Assembly: GCF_009865135.1 (NCBI RefSeq)
Contig: NZ_WWGH01000002.1
Coordinates: 1,550,001-1,614,000, forward strand
Source of the DNA: Streptomyces sp. SID8374
GTDB lineage: Bacteria > Actinomycetota > Actinomycetes > Streptomycetales > Streptomycetaceae
Direction: 5' to 3'
Length of the DNA stretch: 64,000 bases
The notes below the pieces were generated by a model, which did no database searches, had not been told where the DNA came from, and saw only the letters and a program-made list of their open reading frames with translations. Each line of letters begins with the position of its first letter. Within the stretch, counting starts at the first letter, position 1. The position numbers and the translations under genes are program-made. Shown here piece after piece: positions 1 to 8,616 of the stretch.

Positions 1-1
1 C

Positions 2-250
2 ATCCGGACGGCCGCGCGGGACGCCGCCGCGCTCGCCGTCCGCCAGACCCCCGTCACCGGCGGGACGTACACCGTGGAGCTGGAGTTCGACGCCGAGCAT
101 CTGGCTGCCGCGGCGACCGTGGTGCCCGGCGTCGCGCCCAGCGGTGAGAGGCGCGTCGCCTACACCAGCGGGACGATGTACGAAGGTATCCGCACGTTCA
201 AGGCGGTGACGACCATCGTGTCGTCCGCCGTGGAGGAACAATATGGCTGA
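2..250 (+). CDS. M55-family D-aminopeptidase (DppA-like), C-terminal part
   Basis: Only the last 82 residues are visible; the gene enters from the left edge already in frame. The tail contains a 'VELEF' strand, a 'VPGV' turn and 'VAYTSGTMYEGIR', which is the arrangement at the C-terminus of DppA-type zinc D-aminopeptidases. That family cleaves D-amino-acid-containing peptides, and its genes usually sit beside peptide ABC transporters. The zinc ligands lie in the missing N-terminal part, so activity cannot be judged here. The stop codon overlaps the next gene's start by 8 bases (ATGGCTGA), which implies translational coupling with the M20 peptidase. The family call rests on a short tail and is moderately sure. 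Confidence 0.65.
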   Translation: MRTAARDAAALAVRQTPVTGGTYTVELEFDAEHLAAAATVVPGVAPSGERRVAYTSGTMYEGIRTFKAVTTIVSSAVEEQYG

Positions 251-1586
251 CGCCCCCGGCCCGCTCGGCCCCGTGGACGAGCAGGCCCTCGACGAAGTGG
301 TCGCGTTCACGTCCGAACTGATCCGGATCGACACGACCAACCGGGGCGGCGGCGAGTGCCGGGAGCGCCCGGCCGCCGAGTACACCGCCGAGCGGCTCGC
401 CGGGGCCGGTCTGGATCCGGTGCTCCTGGAGCGCACCCCGGGCCGGACCAACGTCGTCGCCCGGATCCCCGGCACCGACCCGTCGGCCGACGCGCTGCTC
501 GTCCACGGCCACCTGGACGTGGTGCCCGCCGAGCCCGCCGACTGGTCCGTGCACCCCTTCTCCGGCGAGGTCCGCGACGGGGTGGTGTGGGGGCGCGGGG
601 CCGTCGACATGAAGAACATGGACGCGATGGTCCTCGCCGTCGTCCGGGGCTGGGCGCGCGAGGGGTTCCGCCCCCGCCGCGACATCGTCATCGCGTACAC
701 CGCCGACGAGGAGGACAGCGCCGCCGACGGCGCGGGCTTCCTCGCCGAGCAGCACCCCGGACTCTTCGAAGGGTGTACGGAAGGCATCAGCGAGTCCGGT
801 GCGTTCACCTTCCACGCCGGGCACGGCCTCTCCCTCTACCCGATCGGGGCGGGCGAGCGCGGCACCGCCTGGCTGAAGCTGACCGCCGAGGGCCGGGCCG
901 GGCACGGCTCCAAGGTCAACCGGGAGAACGCGGTGACCGCCGTGGCGGCCGCCGCCGCCCGGATCGGCGAGCACGAGTGGCCCATCCGCCTCACCCCGAC
1001 CGTACGCTCCGCGATCACCGAGATCGCCGCCCTGCACGGCATCACCGCCGACCTGGACGACCCCGGCTTCGACGTCGCCGAGCTCCTCGCCAAGCTCGGC
1101 CCGGCCGCCACGCTCGTGCAGAACACCATCCGCAACAGCAGCAACCCGACGATGCTGGACGCCGGTTACAAGGTCAACGTCATCCCCGGCCACGCCACCG
1201 CCCTCATCGACGGCCGTACGGTCCCCGGCGGGGACGAGGAGTTCCGCGAGACCCTGGACCGGCTCACCGGCCCCCACGTCTCGTGGGACTTCTACCACCG
1301 CGAGCAGGCCCTCCAGGCCCCGGTCGACTCACCGACGTACGCCAAACTCCGCGCCGCCGTGGAGCGGTTCGACCCCGGCGCGCACACCGTCCCGTACTGC
1401 ATGTCGGGCGGCACGGACGCCAAGCAGTTCGCGAAGCTGGGCATCACCGGCTACGGCTTCTCGCCGCTCAAGATGCCCCCGGGCCTCGACTACCAGGCGC
1501 TCTTCCACGGCGTCGACGAGCGCGTCCCCGTCGACGCCCTCCACTTCGGCGTCCGCGTCCTGGACCACTACCTGCGCACCGCCTGA
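243..1586 (+). CDS. M20/M25/M40 family metallopeptidase
   Basis: A 447-residue cytosolic di-zinc hydrolase of the ArgE/DapE/CPG2 clan, a normal length for the family. The first metal motif HGHLDVVP is at residues 88-95 (ligand H90), GRGAVDMK at 117-124 supplies the bridging aspartate D122, and TADEED at 153-158 carries the catalytic glutamate and next ligand. A dimerisation lid (about residues 205-320) and a C-terminal 'MSGGTDAKQF' zinc-site segment follow. Likely activity is carboxypeptidase or dipeptidase; the exact substrate cannot be read from sequence. ATG at 243 lies inside the upstream M55 gene, and the S9 and S66 peptidases follow, so it probably finishes degradation of imported peptides. 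An acylase role is the main alternative. Confidence 0.88.
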   Translation: MADAPGPLGPVDEQALDEVVAFTSELIRIDTTNRGGGECRERPAAEYTAERLAGAGLDPVLLERTPGRTNVVARIPGTDPSADALLVHGHLDVVPAEPADWSVHPFSGEVRDGVVWGRGAVDMKNMDAMVLAVVRGWAREGFRPRRDIVIAYTADEEDSAADGAGFLAEQHPGLFEGCTEGISESGAFTFHAGHGLSLYPIGAGERGTAWLKLTAEGRAGHGSKVNRENAVTAVAAAAARIGEHEWPIRLTPTVRSAITEIAALHGITADLDDPGFDVAELLAKLGPAATLVQNTIRNSSNPTMLDAGYKVNVIPGHATALIDGRTVPGGDEEFRETLDRLTGPHVSWDFYHREQALQAPVDSPTYAKLRAAVERFDPGAHTVPYCMSGGTDAKQFAKLGITGYGFSPLKMPPGLDYQALFHGVDERVPVDALHFGVRVLDHYLRTA

Positions 1587-1597
1587 TCCGTCTGGCT

Positions 1598-1633
1598 TGA
1601 CCAGCACCCTGACCAGCACCGCCTGACCAGCAC
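1598..1633 (+). repeat. Three short direct repeats TGACCAGCAC
   Basis: The 10-mer TGACCAGCAC occurs at 1598-1607, 1610-1619 and 1624-1633, with starts 12 and 14 bases apart, in the short space between the M20 and S9 peptidase genes. It looks like slippage duplication of a spacer; no regulatory role is claimed. Confidence 0.6.
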
Positions 1634-1679
1634 TGTTCGACCGATGTCGTTCGACCGGACCCTGGGGGGGACCTCCACC

Positions 1680-3695
1680 GTGAACACCGTGCCCGAAGCC
1701 CCGTACGGCTCCTGGCCGTCGCCGATCGACGCGGCCCTCGCCGCCTCGCACGACGGCCGCCCCGACCACCTCTCCACCGTCGGCGACGAGGTGTGGTGGA
1801 CCGAGCCGCGCCCGGCCGAAGGCGGGCGCCGGGCCCTGGTGCGCCGGCGCCCTGACGGCACCACGGCCTCCGTGCTGCCCGCCCCGTGGAACCCGCGCAG
1901 CCGGGTGATCGAGTACGGCGGACAGCCCTGGGCGGGCGCGGTGCGCGAGGAGGGCGGGCCGCTCGTCGTCTTCGTCCACTTCGCCGACCAGCGGCTGTAC
2001 GTGTACGCCCCCGACGGGCCGGACGCGCCCCGGCCGCTGACCCCGCTCTCGGACGTCGGCGGCGGGCTGCGCTGGGTGGACCCGCAGGTGTGCCTGGACC
2101 GGGGCGAGCAGGGCGAAGTCTGGTGCGTCCTCGAGGAGTTCACCGGTCCCGGGCCGACCGATGTACGCCGGGTGGTCGCCGCCGTACCGCTGGACGGCTC
2201 GGCCGCCGAGGACCGCTCCGCCGTACGGGAACTCTCCAACGGCAGCCACCGGTTCGTCACCGGCCCCCGGGTCTCGCACGACGGGCGGCGGGCCGCCTGG
2301 ATCGCCTGGGACCACCCCCGGATGCCGTGGGACGGCACGGTGGTGATGCTGGCGGACATCACGGAGACCGGTGAATTCACCGGTGTACGGCCCCTGGTGG
2401 GCGATGTCGACGAGTCGGTCTGCCAGATCGAGTGGGACCGCGACGGCAGCCTCCTGTTCGTCTCCGACCTCGCCGACTGGTGGGAGCTCCAGCGCATCCG
2501 CCCCGACGCCGTGGCCGGGGGAGTGGTGCCCAGCAGCCGTCTGCTCCCGCCCCGGGGCGAGGAGTTCGGCGGGCCGCTGTGGAAGATCGGGCTGCGCTGG
2601 TTCCACCCGCTGGAGAACGGGCTCATCGCCGTCCTGCATGGCCGGGGCTCCCAGCGGCTCGGCATCCTCGACCCGGAGACCGGCGAACTCGCCGACGTCC
2701 CCGGACACCGGTCCACCTGGGCCGACACCCTCGCCGTGCACGGCAGCCGGGTCGTCGGCGTCGCGGCGGGGCCGCGCACCGGCTACGAGGTGGTGGAGCT
2801 GGACACAGCGACCGGGCGCACCCGCGTCATCGGATCGGCCCACCACGACGCCGTCGACCCGGCCTACCTCCCCGTACCGCAGGACCGGACGTTCACGGGC
2901 TCCGACGGCCGCGAGATCCACGCCCACATCTATCCGCCGCACAGCCCCGAACGCACCGCGCCCGAGGGGGAACTGCCCCCGTACCTCGTCGCCGTGCACG
3001 GGGGCCCCACCGGACACGCACCGCTCGTCCTCGACCTGGAGATCGCCTACTTCACCTCGCGCGGCATCGGGGTCGCCGTCGTGAACTACGGCGGCTCCAC
3101 CGGCTACGGCCGCCGCTACCGCGAACGGCTCCGCGAACAGTGGGGAGTTGTCGACGTGGCGGACTGCGCGGCCGTCGTCGACGCCCTGGTCGCGGAGGGC
3201 GCGGCCGACCCCGGCCGGCTCGCGGTCCGGGGCGGCAGCGCGGGCGGCTGGACCGCCGCCTCCTCGCTCATCTCCACCGACCGCTACGCCTGCGGCACGA
3301 TCCTCTACCCGGTCCTGGACCTGAAGGGCTGGTCGACGGAGGGCACGCACGACTTCGAGTCGCAGTACCTGGAGTCCCTGATCGGACCGGCCGCCGAGGT
3401 GCCCGAGCGGTACCGCGAACGCGCGCCGATCAACGGCACCGACCGGCTCACCGCCCCGTTCCTGCTGCTCCAGGGGCTGGACGACCTGGTCTGCCCGCCC
3501 TCCCAGTGCGACCGGTTCCTGGCCGCCGTCGCGGGGCGGGGCGTGCCGCACGCGTACATCGCCTTCGAGGGGGAGGGGCACGGGTTCCGGCGGGCGGAGA
3601 CCCTGATCCGGGCACTGGAGGCCGAACTCTCCCTCTACGTACAGACGTTCGGTATCGACCGGAGTGATGTGGCGCCGCTGGAGCTGAAGAAGTGA
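1680..3695 (+). CDS. S9 family prolyl oligopeptidase-type serine peptidase
   Basis: A cytosolic serine peptidase or acylaminoacyl-peptidase with an N-terminal beta-propeller (roughly residues 20-400) and a C-terminal alpha/beta hydrolase domain. The nucleophile elbow is GGSAGG with Ser520; the acid is in 'LLLQGLDD' (D601/D602) and the histidine in 'GEGHGF' (H634). I chose GTG at 1680, about 671 residues, because a run of seven G lies 9 bases upstream; ATG at 1644 in the same frame has no evident ribosome site. The family hydrolyses short peptides, often after proline or from a blocked N-terminus. Its stop overlaps the S66 gene start, placing it inside a peptidase operon. No signal peptide is seen. 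Confidence 0.85.
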   Translation: MNTVPEAPYGSWPSPIDAALAASHDGRPDHLSTVGDEVWWTEPRPAEGGRRALVRRRPDGTTASVLPAPWNPRSRVIEYGGQPWAGAVREEGGPLVVFVHFADQRLYVYAPDGPDAPRPLTPLSDVGGGLRWVDPQVCLDRGEQGEVWCVLEEFTGPGPTDVRRVVAAVPLDGSAAEDRSAVRELSNGSHRFVTGPRVSHDGRRAAWIAWDHPRMPWDGTVVMLADITETGEFTGVRPLVGDVDESVCQIEWDRDGSLLFVSDLADWWELQRIRPDAVAGGVVPSSRLLPPRGEEFGGPLWKIGLRWFHPLENGLIAVLHGRGSQRLGILDPETGELADVPGHRSTWADTLAVHGSRVVGVAAGPRTGYEVVELDTATGRTRVIGSAHHDAVDPAYLPVPQDRTFTGSDGREIHAHIYPPHSPERTAPEGELPPYLVAVHGGPTGHAPLVLDLEIAYFTSRGIGVAVVNYGGSTGYGRRYRERLREQWGVVDVADCAAVVDALVAEGAADPGRLAVRGGSAGGWTAASSLISTDRYACGTILYPVLDLKGWSTEGTHDFESQYLESLIGPAAEVPERYRERAPINGTDRLTAPFLLLQGLDDLVCPPSQCDRFLAAVAGRGVPHAYIAFEGEGHGFRRAETLIRALEAELSLYVQTFGIDRSDVAPLELKK

Positions 3696-4639
3696 CGCCG
3701 GTTCCTTCGCGGATGGCTCCCTTGATCCGCTCGTCCCGGCTGCGCCCCGGCGCGCGGGTCGCCGTCGTCGCGCCCAGCGGGCCCGTCCCCGCCGACCGGC
3801 TGGAGGAGGGGCTCGGGACGCTGCGCGACTGGGGCCTGGAACCGGTCGTGGCACCTCATGTCCTCCACGTACACCCGGAGTTGGACTATCTGGCGGGGGC
3901 CGACGCGGACCGGGCGGCCGATCTCCAGGCGGCCTGGTGCGATCCGTCCGTGGACGCGGTGTTCTGCGCCCGGGGCGGGTACGGCGCCCACCGGATGGTG
4001 GACCTGGTCGACTGGGCGGCCATCCGGGACGCCGGGCCCAAGGTGTTCGTCGGCTACAGCGACATCACCGCCCTGCACGAGGCGTTCGCCCTGCGGGCCG
4101 GATTCGCCACCCTGCACGGACCGATGGTGGCCACCGAGGCGTTCCTGAAGGACGCGGCCACCCGTGAGCACCTGCGCGCCACACTCTTCGAGCCGGAGAA
4201 GGTCCTGACCCTCGGCCTGGACACGGCCACCGCCCTGATCCCGGGGCGGGCACACGGGATTCTGTACGGGGGCTGCGTCAGCCTGCTCGCCGCCGCCACC
4301 GGCACCCCGCACGCCCGGGGCGGCCTCCTCGTCATCGAGGACACCGGGGAGGAGCCCTACCGCCTCGACGGCATCCTCACCCGGCTGCTGCGCTCCGGCG
4401 CCCTGGAGGGGGTCTCCGGGGTGGTCTGCGGCTCCTGGCAGGAGTGCGGACCGTACGAGAAGATCCGCGCCGTGCTGGCCGACCGGCTCGGCCCGCTCGG
4501 GATACCCGTGATCGAGGAGCTGGGGTTCGGCCACGGCCCGACCGCGCTGACGGTCCCGCTGGGGGTGCCCGCGGTACTCGACGCCCCCGCGGACGGCGGC
4601 CGTTGCACGCTGACCGCCGAGGTCCCAGCGCTCCTCTAG
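3692..4639 (+). CDS. S66 family LD-carboxypeptidase
   Basis: 315 residues, matching LdcA/MccF-type serine peptidases that remove the terminal D-Ala from tetrapeptide muropeptides or cleave related amides. The nucleophile motif GYSDIT holds Ser123; the other triad residues are probably E216 in 'VIEDTGEEPY' and H281 in 'GFGHGPT', the expected Ser-Glu-His order. GTG at 3692 overlaps the stop of the S9 gene (GTGA), so translation is coupled. With the M55 D-aminopeptidase upstream, this suggests the operon handles D-amino-acid-containing wall peptides. The MccF branch, which gives immunity to peptide-nucleotide antibiotics, has the same fold and cannot be excluded. A strong terminator begins at the stop codon. 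Confidence 0.87.
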   Translation: MTPVPSRMAPLIRSSRLRPGARVAVVAPSGPVPADRLEEGLGTLRDWGLEPVVAPHVLHVHPELDYLAGADADRAADLQAAWCDPSVDAVFCARGGYGAHRMVDLVDWAAIRDAGPKVFVGYSDITALHEAFALRAGFATLHGPMVATEAFLKDAATREHLRATLFEPEKVLTLGLDTATALIPGRAHGILYGGCVSLLAAATGTPHARGGLLVIEDTGEEPYRLDGILTRLLRSGALEGVSGVVCGSWQECGPYEKIRAVLADRLGPLGIPVIEELGFGHGPTALTVPLGVPAVLDAPADGGRCTLTAEVPALL

Positions 4640-4681
4640 GGGGTGTCCGGCGGACCCGGTCAAGATCCGCCGGACACCCCC
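4639..4681 (+). terminator. Strong intrinsic terminator of the peptidase operon
   Basis: A perfect 16-bp inverted repeat, GGGGGTGTCCGGCGGA (4639-4654) and its complement (4666-4681), surrounds an 11-base loop. It starts on the last base of the S66 stop codon. There is no U-tract, which is common for Streptomyces hairpin terminators. Confidence 0.85.
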
Positions 4682-4753
4682 TGGGCCCGGGCGCTCCAAG
4701 TCCGCCCCGGGCCTCCTTGTGTGAAGGTCCGTCAACAACCGCTGTCCTGACCG

Positions 4754-4814
4754 TTGACACGGCTATGACACGTGTCACAGCATGAGCGCGACCCAATACT
4801 TACCGGTCGGTAAG
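4754..4814 (+). promoter_or_regulatory. Putative promoter region with two operator-like palindromes
   Basis: A TTGACA hexamer lies at 4754-4759. It is followed by the perfect 12-bp palindrome TGACACGTGTCA (4766-4777) and by CTTACCGGTCGGTAAG (4799-4814), two 7-bp arms around GT, a form typical of TetR-family operators. The second palindrome sits 14 bases before the ribosome site of the secreted hydrolase gene. No clear -10 hexamer at standard spacing is seen, and no TetR gene lies nearby, so the cognate regulator is unknown. Confidence 0.45.
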
Positions 4815-4837
4815 GTGTCCTCGGTGTGGAGGTCTTC

Positions 4838-6616
4838 GTGTCAGGTGCTGTTTCCAGCTTGCGCAACCCGCTCGTCGCGGTCGCGGCGGCTGCCCTCGCC
4901 GCCCCCCTCGTCCTCTCCGGCCCGGCCCACGCCGAGGCCGCCCCGTACACCGTCACCCCGCTCAAGTTCACCGTCCAGGCGGGCGGCCGCTCCTGCGTGG
5001 TCGACGCCGACCTCTACCGCCCCGCCGGCGTCGACGCGGAGAGCCCCGCCCCCGCCGTCCTCGCCACCAACGGCTTCGGCGGCAGCAAGTCCGACGGATC
5101 GACCGACGCCATCGGCAAGGCCGTCGCCGCCCGGGGCTACGTCGGCCTCGTCTACTCCGGCCTCGGCTTCGGCAAGTCCGGCTGCCTGATCACCCTGGAC
5201 GACCCCGCCATCGACGGAAAGGCCGCGAGCGGGCTCCTCGACTTCCTCGGCGGCACCCGCGCGGCCGACGACGGCACCCGCGCGGACTACGTCGTCCGGG
5301 ACGACGAGGGCGACCCGCGCGTCGGCATGATCGGCGGCTCCTACGGCGGCGCCATCCAACTGGCCACCGCCTCCACCGACCCCCGCGTCGACGCCCTCGT
5401 CCCGCTCATCACCTGGAACGACCTCGCCTACGCGCTCGCCCCCAACAACACCGGGGCGCGCACCGGTGTCACCTCCGACACCCCCGGCGTCTTCAAGTGG
5501 CAGTGGACCAACGGGTTCTACCTGATCGGCGAGGGGCAGCCGCTCCTCAATCCGAGCCTGGACCCCTCCCGTTTCAACCGGCTGGACTGCCTGCACTTCG
5601 CCGCCCAGGCCTGCGAGACCATCCGCCTCCTCAACTCCGGCCGCTACCCGGCCGACAAGGCCGACGCCATGCTCGCCTACGCGCGCAGCGTCTCGCCCGT
5701 CTCCTACCTCGACCGGGTCAAGGCCCCCACCCTGATCGTCCAGGGCCAGGCCGACAGCCTCTTCAACCTCAACGAGGCCACCGCCACCTACGACACCCTC
5801 AAGGCGCAGGGCACCACGGCCAAGATGATCTGGCAGTCCTGGGGCCACAGCGGCGGCCAGGTCCCCGGCGAACTCGACCTGAGCGAAGGCAATCTGGAGA
5901 CCAGCTACGTCGGTCAGCGGGTGCTCGCCTGGTTCGACCGGTACCTCCAGAAGAAGACGGAGACCGACACCGGACCCGAGTTCGCCTACTACCGCTCCTG
6001 GCAGAGCGGTTACGGCACGGCCGCCGAACTGCCCGCTCTCTCGCAGAAGATGTACCTCTCGGGCGACGGCAAGCTCGTCGACAACCGCTCCAAGGTGGTC
6101 CGCGGCAGCCGCCAGTACACCAACTGGCTTGTGCCGAGCAGCCATTCGGAGAGCTCCATCGCCCCGCTGATCGGACTGCCCGACCCGAAGCCGTACGACA
6201 CCAAGGGCACCTACCTCGGCTGGCGCACCGCCCCGCTCACCGCACCGGTCGACGTGGTCGGCGCCCCGAAGGCCACGCTGAAGGTGGTCTCCCCGAAGGC
6301 GGAGCGGGTCCAGAACAGCGGAGACGCCTCCGACAAGCTCGTCCTCTTCGCCAAGGTGTACGACGTCGCCCCCGACGGCACCAGGACCCTGGTCAACCGG
6401 CTCGTCTCACCGGTCAGGGTTCCCGATGTCACCCGGCCCTTCACGGTGGAGCTGCCCGGCATCGTCCACCGGTACGAGAAGGGGCACCGGCTGGAGTTCG
6501 TGATCGCCGCCAGCGACACCGCGTACTTCGGCAACCGGGGCATCAAGCCCGTCACCGTGGTGAGCGCCCCCGAGGACACCGGCGTACTGGAACTCCCGGT
6601 GGTCCCGGCCGGCTGA
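4838..6616 (+). CDS. Secreted CocE/NonD (S15-type) alpha/beta hydrolase
   Basis: A 592-residue exported serine hydrolase related to X-Pro dipeptidyl peptidase and cocaine esterase. GTG at 4838 is preferred because GGAGG lies 5 bases upstream; an in-frame GTG at 4826 would lose it. Residues 1-33 form a Sec signal peptide with a hydrophobic Ala/Val core ending near 'AHAEA'. The nucleophile is Ser168 in GGSYGG; acid and histidine are in 'VQGQADSLF' and 'QSWGHSGG'. A C-terminal jelly-roll X-Pro domain covers about residues 430-590. It probably acts outside the cell on peptides or acyl esters. It is monocistronic, with palindromic operators upstream, so it is likely inducible. Peptidase versus esterase cannot be decided. 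Confidence 0.85.
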   Translation: MSGAVSSLRNPLVAVAAAALAAPLVLSGPAHAEAAPYTVTPLKFTVQAGGRSCVVDADLYRPAGVDAESPAPAVLATNGFGGSKSDGSTDAIGKAVAARGYVGLVYSGLGFGKSGCLITLDDPAIDGKAASGLLDFLGGTRAADDGTRADYVVRDDEGDPRVGMIGGSYGGAIQLATASTDPRVDALVPLITWNDLAYALAPNNTGARTGVTSDTPGVFKWQWTNGFYLIGEGQPLLNPSLDPSRFNRLDCLHFAAQACETIRLLNSGRYPADKADAMLAYARSVSPVSYLDRVKAPTLIVQGQADSLFNLNEATATYDTLKAQGTTAKMIWQSWGHSGGQVPGELDLSEGNLETSYVGQRVLAWFDRYLQKKTETDTGPEFAYYRSWQSGYGTAAELPALSQKMYLSGDGKLVDNRSKVVRGSRQYTNWLVPSSHSESSIAPLIGLPDPKPYDTKGTYLGWRTAPLTAPVDVVGAPKATLKVVSPKAERVQNSGDASDKLVLFAKVYDVAPDGTRTLVNRLVSPVRVPDVTRPFTVELPGIVHRYEKGHRLEFVIAASDTAYFGNRGIKPVTVVSAPEDTGVLELPVVPAG

Positions 6617-6649
6617 GACCGCCCCCTTCACCCGAACGGTCCAACACCA

Positions 6650-6698
6650 CCGCCCCCCGGACCCGGCAGCGAGCCATGCTGGGGACCCCGGGGGGCGG
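6650..6698 (+). terminator. Possible terminator after the secreted hydrolase
   Basis: An 11-bp perfect inverted repeat, CCGCCCCCCGG (6650-6660) and CCGGGGGGCGG (6688-6698), encloses a 27-base loop. The long loop makes it a weaker candidate. Confidence 0.4.
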
Positions 6699-6753
6699 CC
6701 GCGTGGCACGACGGACGGGCCGGACGCGAGTGGCGAGCGGAAGGACCGGACCC

Positions 6754-6993
6754 ATGAGCCCCAAGGACGTCACGAGCGGCGGCAGGCGCGGCACCGGGCT
6801 GTGGACCCCGGGGCGCATCGCCGTCGGCGTGCTGGTCGTACTGGTCATCGTGTTCATCTGCGTGAACACCAGGACGGTCACCATCCGGGTGCTGATCCCC
6901 GAAGTGACCATGCCGCTCTGGCTCGCCCTGCTCGCGATGTTCCTCATCGGGCTGGTCTGCGGCGGCTACCTGTTCCGCCGCAAGGGCCGGTGA
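6754..6993 (+). CDS. Small LapA-domain (DUF1049) membrane protein
   Basis: A 79-residue protein with two predicted membrane helices, about residues 23-41 ('AVGVLVVLVIVFICV') and 52-72, joined by a short segment 'NTRTVTIRVLIPEV'. This two-helix layout with the polar N-T-R turn is the LapA/DUF1049 pattern, and the C-terminus 'FRRKGR' is positively charged and cytoplasmic. ATG at 6754 has GGAAGGA 8 bases upstream. In Gram-negative bacteria the family is linked to LPS assembly; its role in LPS-lacking actinomycetes is unknown. It appears to be a single-gene unit. Confidence 0.75.
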   Translation: MSPKDVTSGGRRGTGLWTPGRIAVGVLVVLVIVFICVNTRTVTIRVLIPEVTMPLWLALLAMFLIGLVCGGYLFRRKGR

Positions 6994-7052
6994 CGCCGGA
7001 GGCCGGGGGGACCCCGCCCGCCGGCCGTCCGTACCCGTCGTACGCTGGGACG

Positions 7053-7652
7053 ATGCCCGATCCGAACGGTCACAGGACGCCGACGTCCCCGTATCTCGCC
7101 GAAGGCCCGCGCACGGGTCTGCGCCGCTTCACCGAGGCCGACGCGGCGGAGTTCACGGCCCGCGCCCGGGAGAGCCGCACCCTCCACCGCCCCTGGCTCT
7201 TCCCGCCGGAGCGGGCCGACACCTACGCCGCGTACGCCGAGACCCTCGCCCGGGACCCGGCCCGCGAGGGTTTCCTGATCTGCGAGCGAGGCGAAGGCGG
7301 CGAGGGTGGTGAAGGCCGGGCTGAGGGGGCCATCGCCGGGTTCATCAACATCAACAACATCGTCCTCGGCGGCTTCCGCTGCGGCGCCCTCGGCTACGGG
7401 GCCTTCGCCCACGCGGCCGGGCGCGGTCTGATGGGCGAAGCGCTCGGCCTCGTCATGGACCTGGCCTTCGGGCCGCTCGGCCTGCACCGCCTGGAGGCCA
7501 ACATCCAGCCCGGCAACGCGGCCTCCATCGCGCTGGTCCGGCGCGCCGGATTCCGGCTGGAGGGGTTCTCGCCCGATTTCCTCCACATCGACGGAGCCTG
7601 GCGGGACCACGAACGCTGGGCGATCACCGCACCGGCCGCCGAAGCCTCGTAA
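7053..7652 (+). CDS. GNAT family N-acetyltransferase (RimJ/RimL-like)
   Basis: 199 residues. The N-terminus 'GPRTGLRRFTEADAAEF' matches the first strand and helix of RimJ-type acetyltransferases. The acetyl-CoA binding loop lies near 'GYGAFAHAAGRGLMGEA', and 'HRLEANIQPGNAASIALVRRAGF' contains the family's characteristic N-x-x-S/A-x-x-[LV]-x-x-x-x-G-F segment. It probably acetylates a protein N-terminus or small amine; no substrate can be assigned. A Gly/Glu-rich low-complexity loop (about residues 74-88) interrupts the fold. It precedes the arginase-fold gene by 42 bases and may be co-transcribed with it. Confidence 0.8.
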   Translation: MPDPNGHRTPTSPYLAEGPRTGLRRFTEADAAEFTARARESRTLHRPWLFPPERADTYAAYAETLARDPAREGFLICERGEGGEGGEGRAEGAIAGFININNIVLGGFRCGALGYGAFAHAAGRGLMGEALGLVMDLAFGPLGLHRLEANIQPGNAASIALVRRAGFRLEGFSPDFLHIDGAWRDHERWAITAPAAEAS

Positions 7653-7694
7653 CCCCCTTGAGGGCATGTGGGACCGGCGGCGAGGATGGGGCGC

Positions 7695-8594
7695 ATGCGT
7701 ACCATCGTGGTTCTCGACGCTCCCTCCAACCTGGGCCTCCGGCCTCCCGCCCCCGGCACCGTCCCGGGCTGCTACAAGCTGGCGGGCGCCCTGCGCGAGC
7801 AGCGGATCGTGCAGCGGACCGGCGCGCTGGAAGGCGGAGTGGTGGTGCCGCCCCGCTACGACCGAGGGGACTGGCAGGAGGGCGACGGGGTCTTCAACGC
7901 CGCCGCCATCGCCCGGTACACCCGCACCCTCGCCGACCGCATCGAAGGACACGTACGGGCAGGGGAGTTCGCCCTCGTCCTCGGCGGCGACTGCTCCATC
8001 CAGCTCGGCGCCACCCTCGCCCTGCGCCGCCTCGGCCGGTACGGGCTCGCCGCCGTCGACGGGTCCGCCGACTTCCGGCACCTGGGCAACAGCGACCGGA
8101 TCGGGGCGGCGGGCGGGGAGGAGCTGGCCATCGCCACCGGGCGCGGTCAGGCGGACCTCAGCGACCTCGAAGGGCTCCGGCCCTACCTCAAGGACGAGGA
8201 CGTCCGCCTCTTCGGCATGCGGGACGAGGACGGGGACCAGGCCGAGCTGGCCGCGCTGAAGATCCCCCACGCGACCGTCGGCCAGATCCGGGAGTGGGGC
8301 GCCGCCGAGCTGGCCCGCGCCGCTGTGGAGAGCCTGGAGACCCCCGCCCTCGACGGCTACTGGGTCCACCTGGACGCCGACGTCCTCGACCCGAGCGTCA
8401 TGCCCGCCGTCGACAGCCCCGACGACGGCGGCCTCATGCCCGACGAACTCGCCCCGCTGCTGCGTACGTTGGTCTCATCCCCGCGCTGCGTCGGGCTCAA
8501 CGTCACCATCTACGACCCGGACCTCGACCCGGACGGCACCGCGGGCGCCCTGCTCGCCGACCTCGTCGTCGGAGCGCTCGCACCACCTGCCTGA
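7695..8594 (+). CDS. Arginase/agmatinase-fold protein with altered metal ligands
   Basis: 299 residues; ATG at 7695 follows a GAGGATGGGG purine run, while an in-frame start 27 bases earlier lacks support. The ureohydrolase fold is clear: VLGGDCS (95-101), VDGSADF (121-127) and HLDADVLDP (225-233). In active arginases the first motif is GGDHS and the second DAHxD, each giving a metal histidine. Here those positions are Cys100 and Ser124, while D122, D126, D227 and D229 remain. The enzyme may bind a different metal, use a different substrate or be inactive. It converges with the VOC gene downstream. Fold assignment is firm; arginase activity should not be assumed. Confidence 0.78.
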   Translation: MRTIVVLDAPSNLGLRPPAPGTVPGCYKLAGALREQRIVQRTGALEGGVVVPPRYDRGDWQEGDGVFNAAAIARYTRTLADRIEGHVRAGEFALVLGGDCSIQLGATLALRRLGRYGLAAVDGSADFRHLGNSDRIGAAGGEELAIATGRGQADLSDLEGLRPYLKDEDVRLFGMRDEDGDQAELAALKIPHATVGQIREWGAAELARAAVESLETPALDGYWVHLDADVLDPSVMPAVDSPDDGGLMPDELAPLLRTLVSSPRCVGLNVTIYDPDLDPDGTAGALLADLVVGALAPPA

Positions 8595-8616
8595 CGTGCC
8601 GTCCCGGGCCGGTAGG

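Noticed and set aside
1329..3854. An 841-codon open frame on the minus strand over the S9 peptidase
   Set aside because: It covers several real genes antisense and shows no domain; it is a GC-bias shadow.
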